Positions 1 through 7,103 of a stretch of 64,000 nucleotides of DNA are shown here, piece by piece; the stretch's first letter is position 1, and the number at the start of each line of letters is the position of its first letter. The translations under genes and the position numbers were made by a program. This DNA is from JALOOB01 sp040766655 (GTDB lineage Bacteria > Chloroflexota > Anaerolineae > CG2-30-64-16): the NCBI GenBank assembly GCA_040766655.1, contig JAXGQB010000009.1:1-64000 (forward strand), in the 5' to 3' direction. The notes beneath the pieces were generated by a model, which was not told where the DNA came from, did no database searches, and saw only the letters and a program-made list of their open reading frames with translations.

Positions 1-192
<192 letters not shown>

Positions 193-260
193 ATTCTTAC
201 GTCTAAGCCTGTCAGGCTCTAACTCAAAAGCTGACTTGGTTTGTCTCTGTCACTCTTCAG

Positions 261-273
261 TTGTTAAAGGACA
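261..273 (-). promoter_or_regulatory. boxA-like antitermination site in the rRNA leader
   Basis: The minus strand reads TGTCCTTTAACAA, which differs from the E. coli rRNA boxA TGCTCTTTAACAA at two positions. It lies about 70 nt upstream of the mature 16S 5' end, where NusB/NusE-dependent antitermination sites are expected. An inverted repeat GCCGAC/GTCGGC near 318-345 lies between it and the promoters and could be a processing stem. Confidence 0.6.
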
Positions 274-384
274 TCGTCTTGCGAGAACCGTGCCGACCTT
301 CCCGTAACCGAGGCGATAAAATCGCCGACTCTCGTCGGCGGATTTCACTCGGTGTTTGGTTACCGTTCAGGTCAACGATCTGAT

Positions 385-413
385 ACTTTATCACACCCCT
401 TTTGGGGTGTCAA
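385..413 (-). promoter_or_regulatory. rRNA promoter P1 (gene-proximal)
   Basis: The minus strand reads TTGACA (413-408), a 17-nt spacer, then TAAAGT (390-385) preceded by TGA, i.e. an extended -10. Most of the spacer is an inverted repeat in which ACACCCC pairs with GGGGTGT around four bases. It points toward the 16S gene. Confidence 0.75.
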
Positions 414-513
414 ATTCACCGTGATCGTTTCCGTGGCGGCGGCCATTCATTGTTTTGGGAAGGCGTGTTGGCCTCAGCGGACCGTGAGTCCGTCTTCAGC
501 GCAACAGTCGGCC

Positions 514-542
514 AATTTATCACACCCCCGAAAAGGTGTCAA
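514..542 (-). promoter_or_regulatory. rRNA promoter P2
   Basis: The minus strand reads TTGACA (542-537), 17 nt, TAAATT (519-514) with TG at the extended -10 position. The spacer again carries an ACACC/GGTGT inverted repeat. Its downstream flank CTTCAGCGCAAC is shared with P3. Confidence 0.72.
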
Positions 543-632
543 ATCCGGCCAACCTGGTTTTCAAACCGCTCCCGAAAGGTCCTGGGAGCCGTGCGCCGGC
601 AGACGAATCCGCCTTCAGCGCAACGGTGGGCA

Positions 633-661
633 ACCATAACACACGGGTCCGGACCCGTCAA
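633..661 (-). promoter_or_regulatory. rRNA promoter P3 (distal)
   Basis: The minus strand reads TTGACG (661-656), 17 nt, TATGGT (638-633) with a TGT extended -10. The spacer palindrome is ACGGGTCC/GGACCCGT, so the bases differ from P1 and P2 while the dyad is kept. Confidence 0.65.
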
Positions 662-682
662 ATTCGGGACCCCACGCCTGTC

Positions 683-739
683 GGCGCCTACGGGCGTAGG
701 CGCCTGAGGGCGTAGGCGCCTGAGGGCGTAGGCGCCTAC
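683..739. repeat. 16-bp tandem repeat, about 3.5 copies
   Basis: A 16-bp unit starting GGCGCCT and ending GGCGTA runs at 683-698, 699-714 and 715-730, with a partial copy at 731-739. Units contain the palindrome GGCGCC, and the CCTACG/CGTAGG arms can form hairpins. It separates recR from the rRNA promoters and contains the recR stop codon (736-738), so it may act as a terminator or insulator. Confidence 0.85.
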
Positions 740-1341
740 GTCATTTCACGGCGCCCCTCCAGCGCGCGCGAGAGCGTGACTTCGTCCGCGTATTCGAGGT
801 CGCCGCCCATCGGAAGGCCGCGCGCCAGCCGCGTGACCGGCACGTTCACCCCGGCCAGCTGCTGGTGGATGTACGCGGCGGTATTCTCGCCCTCCAGGCT
901 GGGATTGGTGGCCAGGATCACCTCGCGCGGGGGCGCCTCTCGCACCCGGTCCACCAGCTCAGCGATGCGCAGCTTCTCGGGGTACACGCCGTCGATCGGC
1001 GACAACGCACCATGAAGCACGTGGTAGGCGCCCCGGTATGCACCCGTTCGTTCGATCGCGAGCAGGTCCATCGGCTCCTCGACCACGCAGATCACGCTGT
1101 GATCCCGGCTCGCGTCCGTGCAGATGGAGCAAGGGCTCTGCTCTGCAATGTTGAAGCACCGCTCGCATTCCACCGTGCCGCTGCTCAACACCGCCAGCGC
1201 CTCGGCCAGCGCCTCGGCCAGCCCACCCTGCTCGCGCAGCAGGTAGAAGGTCAGCCGCGAGGCCGTCTTTGGCCCGACACCAGGCAGCCGCGCCAGGAGT
1301 TCGATCAGGTTCGCAACCGGTCGCGCGAGTGTCTGCGCCAT
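736..1341 (-). CDS. recR: Recombination mediator RecR
   Basis: The 201-residue product has the usual RecR length and order. An N-terminal helix-hairpin-helix (LPGVGPKTASRL, about residues 19-30) is followed by a C4 zinc finger (CERCFNIAEQSPCSIC, about 58-73) and a Toprim domain (VICVVEEPMDLLAIE). RecR acts with RecO/RecF to load RecA on gapped DNA in the cytoplasm. It lies directly downstream of ybaB and dnaX, the classic dnaX-ybaB-recR cluster, separated from ybaB by 9 bp. The stop codon sits inside the 683-739 repeat. Confidence 0.97.
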   Translation of the reverse strand: MAQTLARPVANLIELLARLPGVGPKTASRLTFYLLREQGGLAEALAEALAVLSSGTVECERCFNIAEQSPCSICTDASRDHSVICVVEEPMDLLAIERTGAYRGAYHVLHGALSPIDGVYPEKLRIAELVDRVREAPPREVILATNPSLEGENTAAYIHQQLAGVNVPVTRLARGLPMGGDLEYADEVTLSRALEGRREMT

Positions 1342-1350
1342 GCGCCCGCC

Positions 1351-1728
1351 CTACGTCAAACCGGGGATGCTTAAACCACCGGTCAAGCCCTGCATCTGCT
1401 CGGCGGCCAGCCCCTGCGAACGTTCGATCGCTTCGTTGACAACCGCAATGATCATGTCCTGCAACATCTCCACATCTTCCGGATCCACGACATCCGGCGA
1501 GATGGTGACGGAAAGGAGCTTCTGATGTCCGGTCATGACGGCCTTGACCGCGCCGCCGCCGACGGTCACCTCGACCGTCTCGTCGCCGAGCCGCTCCTGT
1601 GTCCGTGCAAATTCCTCCTGCAGCCGCTGCAGCTGGCCGGCCATCCCGCCGCCACCGCCACCACCACCACCAGCACCGCCCGTGGGTTTGCGAATGCCGT
1701 ATGCCGGACGTGCCTTACCCTTTGCCAT
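1351..1728 (-). CDS. ybaB: YbaB/EbfC family nucleoid-associated protein
   Basis: A small DNA-binding protein of about 125 residues. After a basic N-terminus and a glycine run (about residues 19-28) comes the conserved helical core (MAGQLQRLQEEFARTQERL) and beta region (VTVGGGAVKAVMTGHQKLL) of the YbaB family. YbaB dimers bind DNA as tweezers and are linked to recombination and replication. An in-frame ATG at 1746 lies on the ribosome binding site itself, so the ATG at 1728, 7 nt after GGAGG, is preferred. The glycine run is longer than usual. It lies between dnaX and recR. Confidence 0.93.
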   Translation of the reverse strand: MAKGKARPAYGIRKPTGGAGGGGGGGGGMAGQLQRLQEEFARTQERLGDETVEVTVGGGAVKAVMTGHQKLLSVTISPDVVDPEDVEMLQDMIIAVVNEAIERSQGLAAEQMQGLTGGLSIPGLT

Positions 1729-1776
1729 GCTTATACCTCCAACCATCGTCCACGTTTGCGCCGCCGATGCGGCGGG

Positions 1777-3531
1777 TCAATCCAACGGCGTGATGATCGC
1801 GCCCCGCCGCCTGGCTTCCTCCAGGAGGAGATCCTCGTCGGTCGCCTTGCTGTCGCCCCGCTTCTCCGCGCCCTTCTCTGGCGCCTGCGCTGCGCCGAAC
1901 AGCGTACACCGGATGCCGACTTCCGTGCCCAGCACCTGGCGCCAGGCATCTTCAACCTTCGCTTTGTTTGCCGGCTCGTTGATCACATCGCGCGAGAAAC
2001 CGTGCGCCGGGGCGAAGTGCAGCGTCACCGTGCGGCCGGACACCTCCAGCTCCTTGACGTTGCGCAACGCAGCCTGGATCTTGATCCCGCAATGCTGGCG
2101 CGATAGGGCCAGAAACTGAGGCCAGGATGCGGCCACCTGCGCCTGGAGCTCGCCGCCCGCGGGCGGGACCTGGGCCGCCTCGGAAGCCGGCGGCTCCGCC
2201 GCACCGGCCTGGCCCGGGGCCGCAGCACGCGCCGGCGCGGCCTTGGCGGCCGCCTGCCGGCCGGCATCCATCACCGGCGAAGGCCGGGGCACCGTCGCGC
2301 TGCCACCGATCGCGGCCGACTCGTCGGGGGCCGGTGCGACCGGGGCCGGTGCGACCGGCGCCGGTACGGCCGGCATTGGTGCCGCCGGCGTCGGTGCTGC
2401 CAGTGCCGGTGCGGCGCCGGTCGCGCCAGGTGTCTCCACAGAGGCCGCGGCCGACCGCAGGAAGGCCAATTCCAGCGGCAGCTGCGGTGCGCCAGGCACC
2501 TGGTCCCGCAGCGCGGCCCGGGCGTCGCTCCACTCCTTCACTGCCTGAAGGAGCGCAGGCGTATTGATCTGCTGCGCCTGCTTCGCCATGCGGGCGCGAA
2601 CGTCCTGCGACAGGTCGAGCAAGTCCGCAGACTGCGAAATGCGCGCCAGGAGGACCCCGCGCAGGTATGCCACGACCTGGTCGGCCAGCTGCCCCAACTC
2701 GATGCCTTCCGACACCAGCTGGTTGAGGAGAGCCAGCCCGCCTGCGCTGTCCCCTGAGGCCATGTGATCGACCAGGGTGCCGATGGCGCCCTGGCTCACC
2801 AGGCCGAGCACCGCCTCGACGCGGGCCGCGGTCAGCACCTCATCGCCGTAGGACAGCAGCTGGTCCAACAGGCTGATCGAATCGCGCATGCTGCCCGTGC
2901 TGCGCCTCGCGATGGCGACCAGGGCCTCGGACTCAGCCTTGCCTCCCTCGACCTGAACCAGGTGGCGCAGGTGCTCCACGATCTCCCCGGTGGGGATGCG
3001 TCGGAAGTCGAAGCGCTGGCAGCGCGAGCGCACAGTCTCGGGAACGCGATCCGGCTCGGTGGTGGCCAGCACGAAGATGGCATGCTCCGGCGGCTCCTCA
3101 AGGGTCTTCAGCAGCGCGTTGAACGCCTCCTTGGTGAGCATGTGGACTTCGTCGATGATGTAGACCTTGTAGCGCGCCTGGTTGGGCCGGAAGGCGATCT
3201 TCTCGCGCAGGTCACGTATCTCGTCGATGCCGCGGTTCGAGGCCGCGTCGATCTCGATGAGGTCCAACAGGCGGCCCTCGCCGATGGCCTGGCAGATCTC
3301 ACACTGGTTGCACGGCCGCTGCGCCGGGTCTTCATGGAGGCAGTTCAGCGCCTTCGCCACGATGCGCGCAGTACTCGTCTTGCCCGTGCCGCGCGGCCCG
3401 GTGAACAGGTATGCGTGGGTCATCCGGCCATCGCGCAGCGCGTTGCGCAGGGTCAGGGTCACGTGCTCCTGACCGATCACCGTCTCGAATGTCTGCGAAC
3501 GCCACTTGCGATACAGGGCCTGGCTGGCCAT
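1777..3531 (-). CDS. dnaX: DNA polymerase III subunits gamma/tau
   Basis: Clamp-loader ATPase of 584 residues. The AAA+ core has Walker A GPRGTGKT (45-52), the four-cysteine zinc module (C64, C74, C77, C80), the DEVH Walker B and an SRC arginine-finger motif near residue 170. A Pro/Ala-rich linker of about 90 residues (roughly 370-460) leads to a tau-like C-terminal domain. The ATG at 3531 is chosen because GGAGGG precedes it and MASQALYRKWR is the conserved start; an upstream in-frame start at 3573 lacks support. I saw no clear slippery run for an internal gamma frameshift. Confidence 0.96.
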   Translation of the reverse strand: MASQALYRKWRSQTFETVIGQEHVTLTLRNALRDGRMTHAYLFTGPRGTGKTSTARIVAKALNCLHEDPAQRPCNQCEICQAIGEGRLLDLIEIDAASNRGIDEIRDLREKIAFRPNQARYKVYIIDEVHMLTKEAFNALLKTLEEPPEHAIFVLATTEPDRVPETVRSRCQRFDFRRIPTGEIVEHLRHLVQVEGGKAESEALVAIARRSTGSMRDSISLLDQLLSYGDEVLTAARVEAVLGLVSQGAIGTLVDHMASGDSAGGLALLNQLVSEGIELGQLADQVVAYLRGVLLARISQSADLLDLSQDVRARMAKQAQQINTPALLQAVKEWSDARAALRDQVPGAPQLPLELAFLRSAAASVETPGATGAAPALAAPTPAAPMPAVPAPVAPAPVAPAPDESAAIGGSATVPRPSPVMDAGRQAAAKAAPARAAAPGQAGAAEPPASEAAQVPPAGGELQAQVAASWPQFLALSRQHCGIKIQAALRNVKELEVSGRTVTLHFAPAHGFSRDVINEPANKAKVEDAWRQVLGTEVGIRCTLFGAAQAPEKGAEKRGDSKATDEDLLLEEARRRGAIITPLD

Positions 3532-3576
3532 TGTCCCTCCTGCTGGCCGGTGCGAGAGAAGCCGTCCCGGCAAGGT

Positions 3577-3612
3577 GCGCCGGCATCTGCGAAGCTTCGC
3601 ATGGGCCGGCGC
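3577..3612. other. Nested palindrome between nuclease gene and dnaX
   Basis: Outer arms GCGCCGGC (3577-3584) and GCCGGCGC (3605-3612) enclose a perfect 14-bp palindrome TGCGAAGCTTCGCA (3588-3601). It can fold as a long stem-loop. It lies downstream of the leftward gene at 3661 and upstream of dnaX, so it could be a terminator for the former or a leader hairpin for the latter. No T-run follows. Confidence 0.6.
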
Positions 3613-3660
3613 AGAGCTATCTTACCATTGCGGGGGGCTTCCCGCAACCCATCCGCGCGG

Positions 3661-5001
3661 CTACAGGTCGTCCGCCGCCATCTCATCCTGGCCGCCGGGG
3701 TCCGCGCCGGCCAACTTCCGCTCGATCCGCGCCAGGCGATGCTGCAGCTGGGCCACCGCATCGTCGCGAACCAGGCCCTGCGGCCGGCTTTGGGCGATGC
3801 GCAGCGCCCACGCCGCCCAGCCGCGCGCGGCCGCCAACTGGCCGGTGTGCCACTCGTGATGCTTGGCCAGCTCCACATAGGGTGTCAGGTCTTCGCCGGG
3901 AACCGTGCTGACCCACCGCTCCCACAGCTCAGCGGCCTGCTCGCGCCACGCCTGGCGCTTGTACAATGCGCTCAGCTCGCGCAGGGCCATCACCTGTGCG
4001 CTGTCGTCGGAGGCATGATCGAGCGCGAAGCGGTAACTGTGCACGCTTGCCTCGACCCATCCGAGGGCGTCGTAGCATCGTCCCAGGCTCACACACTCCA
4101 GCGGGTGGAGCGGGTCGACAACGTTGCCGGCCGCTTCCCGGCGGAAGGGACGAGCCATGCGCGCGCCGAGCAGCGGCATGGACACGATATCCTGCAGGTT
4201 ATGGTAGAAGACGCGGGCCAGCATCTCGGTCGCCTCGCCGGTGAGATAATACTGGCGATACACGTCGGGAATCAGGTAGCCGGGCACATCCTCGGTCGTC
4301 CGCTGCAGGTCGAGAACGTTACGCTCCAGGCTGCCGAGGCTGCAGGAACCCCAACGGGCCTTCCACAGGCGACGGGCCGGGGGCAGGAGGTCGAGGTGAG
4401 GCGCACCGGCGAGCGGCAGCGGCATGGAGGCCAGAACGAAGCGGCCATAGACCAGGGGCATGTCGAACGAGCGGCCGTTGAACGACACGATGCCCGTGGC
4501 ACGGCCCAGCGCCTCTTCCACGAGGTGCAGCTGGGCCCGTTCTTCGCCGGGGTGTCGCATGAAGAACTGCCGGACGACGAAGTCGCCTGTCGGGCCACTG
4601 CCGGCCGGCTCGTACGCGCCGATGCCGATCATGAACGTGTAGGTGCCTGCGCTCAACGACAGGCCAGTGGTCTCCGTGTCGATGAAGGCCGCCTTGCCCG
4701 GGGCAAGATCGAGGAGCCGCTCGCTGCGGTCCAACGCCGCGAGCGCCGCCGGCTCCACGGCCAACCACTCGGCCAGCGCCGGATGCTCGGCCAGCGGAAA
4801 ACGCGCCTCGCGCACCCAGGCTGGCCCGAAAGGCGTGAATACCTCTGCCCCGGGCAGATGCGAAACGCCCTCCTGCGCGGGCACGATCGGCGCAGCAGGG
4901 GCGCGCTGCACGGCAGTGCCCCCTGCACCTTTGCGCAATCCCAACCTGCGAAGGCGAGCCAGCCGCTCGACCCTGGCCTGCCGTTCACTGCGTTCAGCCA
5001 T
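3661..5001 (-). CDS. RNase H-like (YprB/RNase_H_2 family) exonuclease-like protein
   Basis: The central region carries AFIDTETTGLS, a DEDD-type exonuclease motif I in which D and E bind metal, followed by IVSFNGRSFDMPLV (motif II-like) and a CGRPxxVPGYLIPDxYRxY-like region typical of the YprB ribonuclease H-like family. The C-terminal part (about residues 290-430) is helical and TPR-like. The product is about 446 residues and predicted cytoplasmic. The ATG at 5001 is preferred over a GTG 15 nt upstream on ribosome-site spacing. The natural substrate of this family is not well established; single-stranded nucleic acid degradation is an inference. Confidence 0.78.
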   Translation of the reverse strand: MAERSERQARVERLARLRRLGLRKGAGGTAVQRAPAAPIVPAQEGVSHLPGAEVFTPFGPAWVREARFPLAEHPALAEWLAVEPAALAALDRSERLLDLAPGKAAFIDTETTGLSLSAGTYTFMIGIGAYEPAGSGPTGDFVVRQFFMRHPGEERAQLHLVEEALGRATGIVSFNGRSFDMPLVYGRFVLASMPLPLAGAPHLDLLPPARRLWKARWGSCSLGSLERNVLDLQRTTEDVPGYLIPDVYRQYYLTGEATEMLARVFYHNLQDIVSMPLLGARMARPFRREAAGNVVDPLHPLECVSLGRCYDALGWVEASVHSYRFALDHASDDSAQVMALRELSALYKRQAWREQAAELWERWVSTVPGEDLTPYVELAKHHEWHTGQLAAARGWAAWALRIAQSRPQGLVRDDAVAQLQHRLARIERKLAGADPGGQDEMAADDL

Positions 5002-5112
5002 CGTCACCCGCCCCACCTACCTCGAGATAGAACACCCTTTCAGTTTACCGCATCTGACCCCACGCTTCAAGTTAGCTGCAATCCTGCATTTCTTTAAGGT
5101 TCGACAGACTAC

Positions 5113-5141
5113 TTGACACACCTACCCCGCTCCGCTATAAT
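5113..5141 (+). promoter_or_regulatory. Consensus sigma-70 type promoter for fadD
   Basis: TTGACA (5113-5118), 17 nt, TATAAT (5136-5141): both hexamers match the consensus exactly. The predicted 5' untranslated region before the acyl-CoA synthetase is about 170 nt and contains no element I recognise. Confidence 0.85.
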
Positions 5142-5320
5142 TCGAAAAGTGCATGTTCCGCTTTTGTAGACACATCGTCCAGTCGTGTCCTGTGGTCTAA
5201 CGTGTGTCCGCAGCAGCCCGACACGCGGCAAGCCATCGGCCTAGTTCGCACCATTGTCCCGCGCCGCCTTAAGCAGACCGGGCGCAAAGAGCCTCCCCGG
5301 TCCCACACGAGGAGAGCAAG

Positions 5321-7027
5321 ATGGAAAAACCGTGGCTGGCGTTCTACGAACCTGAGGTTCCCCACACAATCGACTACCCTACGATGCCGCTGCACCAGAT
5401 GCTCGAGGACAGTGCGCGCAAGTACCCGGATCACATCGCGGCCAAACTGATTCTGCGTTACCTGGGCCCCCTTCGCATGGGCGGCACGATGACGTACCGG
5501 CAACTGCTGGACAACGTCAACCGTTTTGCTGCGGCGCTGCATGCCTTCGGCGTCCGAAAGGGCGACCGGGTGGCGATCATGCTCCCCAACCTGCCCCAGT
5601 TTCTCATCGCGTTCTTTGGAACGCTGAAGCTGGGGGCGATCGTCGTCAACACGAACCCGACCTATACCAGCCGCGAAATCCAGCATCAATTCAGCGATGC
5701 GGGCGCCGAGACCGTGGTGGTGTTGAGCGCCTTTTATCCCCGGCTGAAGGAGATCCAGGCGCAGACCCAGGTGAAGCGGGTCATCATCGCAGATGTCCCC
5801 GATTATGTGCCGGCGCCGCTCGACGTGCTCGTGAAGAGCAACGTCAAGAAGCATGGGCTGATGGTGGACGTGCCGTTGGGCGACGGGGTGTACAACCTCA
5901 AGGCACTGCTGGCACAGCATCCTGAGAAGCCGCCGGACGTCAAGGTGGAGGCCGGTGACACCGCACTCTTCCAATATACCGGTGGGACGACGGGTGTTCC
6001 TAAGGCCGCGATGTTGTCCCACTACAACCTGGTGGCCAACACAGTCCAGGTGAAGAACTGGATGCACACCCTGGAGGAGGGCAAGGAGCGCATCATGGGC
6101 GCCATTCCCTTCTTCCACGTGTATGGCATGACCGTCGCGATGCTGCTTTCCGTCTACCTGGGCGCCGAGCTCGACATCGTGCCCAATCCGCGGCCGATCG
6201 ACGGCGTGATGTTGGCGATCCAGAAGGAACGCTCGACCATCTACCCTGGCGTGCCGACCATGTACATCGGGATCATCAACCATCCCAAGGTGAAGGAATA
6301 CGACCTGACATCGGTGAAAGCCTGCATCAGCGGCGCGGCGCCGCTGCCGATGGACGTGCAGGTGAAGTTCGGCGAGATCACGGGCGGCCGGCTGGTCGAG
6401 GGATACGGACTGACCGAGGCTGCGCCCGTGACCCACTGTAACCCCATCTATGGCGAACGCCGGGCCGGCTCGATCGGGCTGCCATTCCCCGACGTGGAGG
6501 CCAAGATCGTCGATTACGAGAAGATGGTCGATCGGCCCGTCGGCGAGGACGGCGAGCTCTGGGTCAAGGGACCCCAGGTCATGCAGGGCTACTGGGGCAG
6601 GCCGGACGAGACGGCCAAGACGATCACCGAGGATGGCTGGCTGCGTACGGGCGACATCGCGCGGCAGGACGACGAAGGCTACTTCTACATCGTCGATCGC
6701 CTGAAGGACATCATCATCGCATCGGGCTTCAACATCGTTCCGCGGGAGGTGGAGGAGGTGCTCTTCCTGCATCCCAAGGTGCAGGAAGCCGTGGTGGCCG
6801 GGGTGCCCGACAAGTTCCGCGGCGAGACCGTGAAGGCTTACGTCGTGCTGAAGGAAGGCGAAGCCTGCACGACGGATGAGCTCGTCCAGTTCTGCAAGGA
6901 GCGGCTGGCGCCGTACAAGGTGCCGCGCCAGATCGAGTTCCGCTCGGAACTGCCCAAGACGCAGGTCGGCAAGTTCCTGCGCCGGGTGCTCGTCGAGGAA
7001 GAGCGCAAGAGGCTGGAACAGAGTTAA
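5321..7027 (+). CDS. fadD: Long-chain acyl-CoA synthetase (AMP-forming)
   Basis: Activates fatty acids with ATP to acyl-AMP and then acyl-CoA, feeding beta-oxidation or lipid synthesis. The 568-residue protein shows the ANL-superfamily motifs: P-loop YTGGTTGVPKAAM (near 218), GYGLTEAAPV (near 362), GWLRTGDIA (near 438), and the C-terminal LPKTQVGKFLRR with the catalytic lysine. GAGGAG stands 7 nt before the ATG. It is transcribed alone from a consensus promoter and converges on the next gene. Chain-length preference cannot be read from sequence. Confidence 0.92.
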   Translation: MEKPWLAFYEPEVPHTIDYPTMPLHQMLEDSARKYPDHIAAKLILRYLGPLRMGGTMTYRQLLDNVNRFAAALHAFGVRKGDRVAIMLPNLPQFLIAFFGTLKLGAIVVNTNPTYTSREIQHQFSDAGAETVVVLSAFYPRLKEIQAQTQVKRVIIADVPDYVPAPLDVLVKSNVKKHGLMVDVPLGDGVYNLKALLAQHPEKPPDVKVEAGDTALFQYTGGTTGVPKAAMLSHYNLVANTVQVKNWMHTLEEGKERIMGAIPFFHVYGMTVAMLLSVYLGAELDIVPNPRPIDGVMLAIQKERSTIYPGVPTMYIGIINHPKVKEYDLTSVKACISGAAPLPMDVQVKFGEITGGRLVEGYGLTEAAPVTHCNPIYGERRAGSIGLPFPDVEAKIVDYEKMVDRPVGEDGELWVKGPQVMQGYWGRPDETAKTITEDGWLRTGDIARQDDEGYFYIVDRLKDIIIASGFNIVPREVEEVLFLHPKVQEAVVAGVPDKFRGETVKAYVVLKEGEACTTDELVQFCKERLAPYKVPRQIEFRSELPKTQVGKFLRRVLVEEERKRLEQS

Positions 7028-7103
7028 GCGCGGCGCTCCCTGGCCCGACGCACTGGATGCCTCAAGTCACTCAAGTGCCGGGCACTTTGCAGCTCAGGAC
7101 GTG

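Noticed and set aside
352..707. Two short open frames in the rRNA upstream region
   Set aside because: They run through the three rRNA promoters and have no coding character.
683..739. CRISPR array
   Set aside because: The 16-bp units are directly contiguous, with no spacers, and no cas gene is present in the window.
3540..3660. Possible signal recognition particle RNA between dnaX and the nuclease gene
   Set aside because: The region folds into a palindrome, but the conserved SRP domain IV sequence is not present on either strand.
2764..5097. A 777-codon plus-strand open frame opposite dnaX and the nuclease
   Set aside because: Composition-driven antisense frame; the minus strand shows conserved DnaX motifs and proper ribosome sites.
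5135..6772. A 545-codon minus-strand open frame opposite fadD
   Set aside because: Shadow of the acyl-CoA synthetase gene; no motif and no ribosome site.
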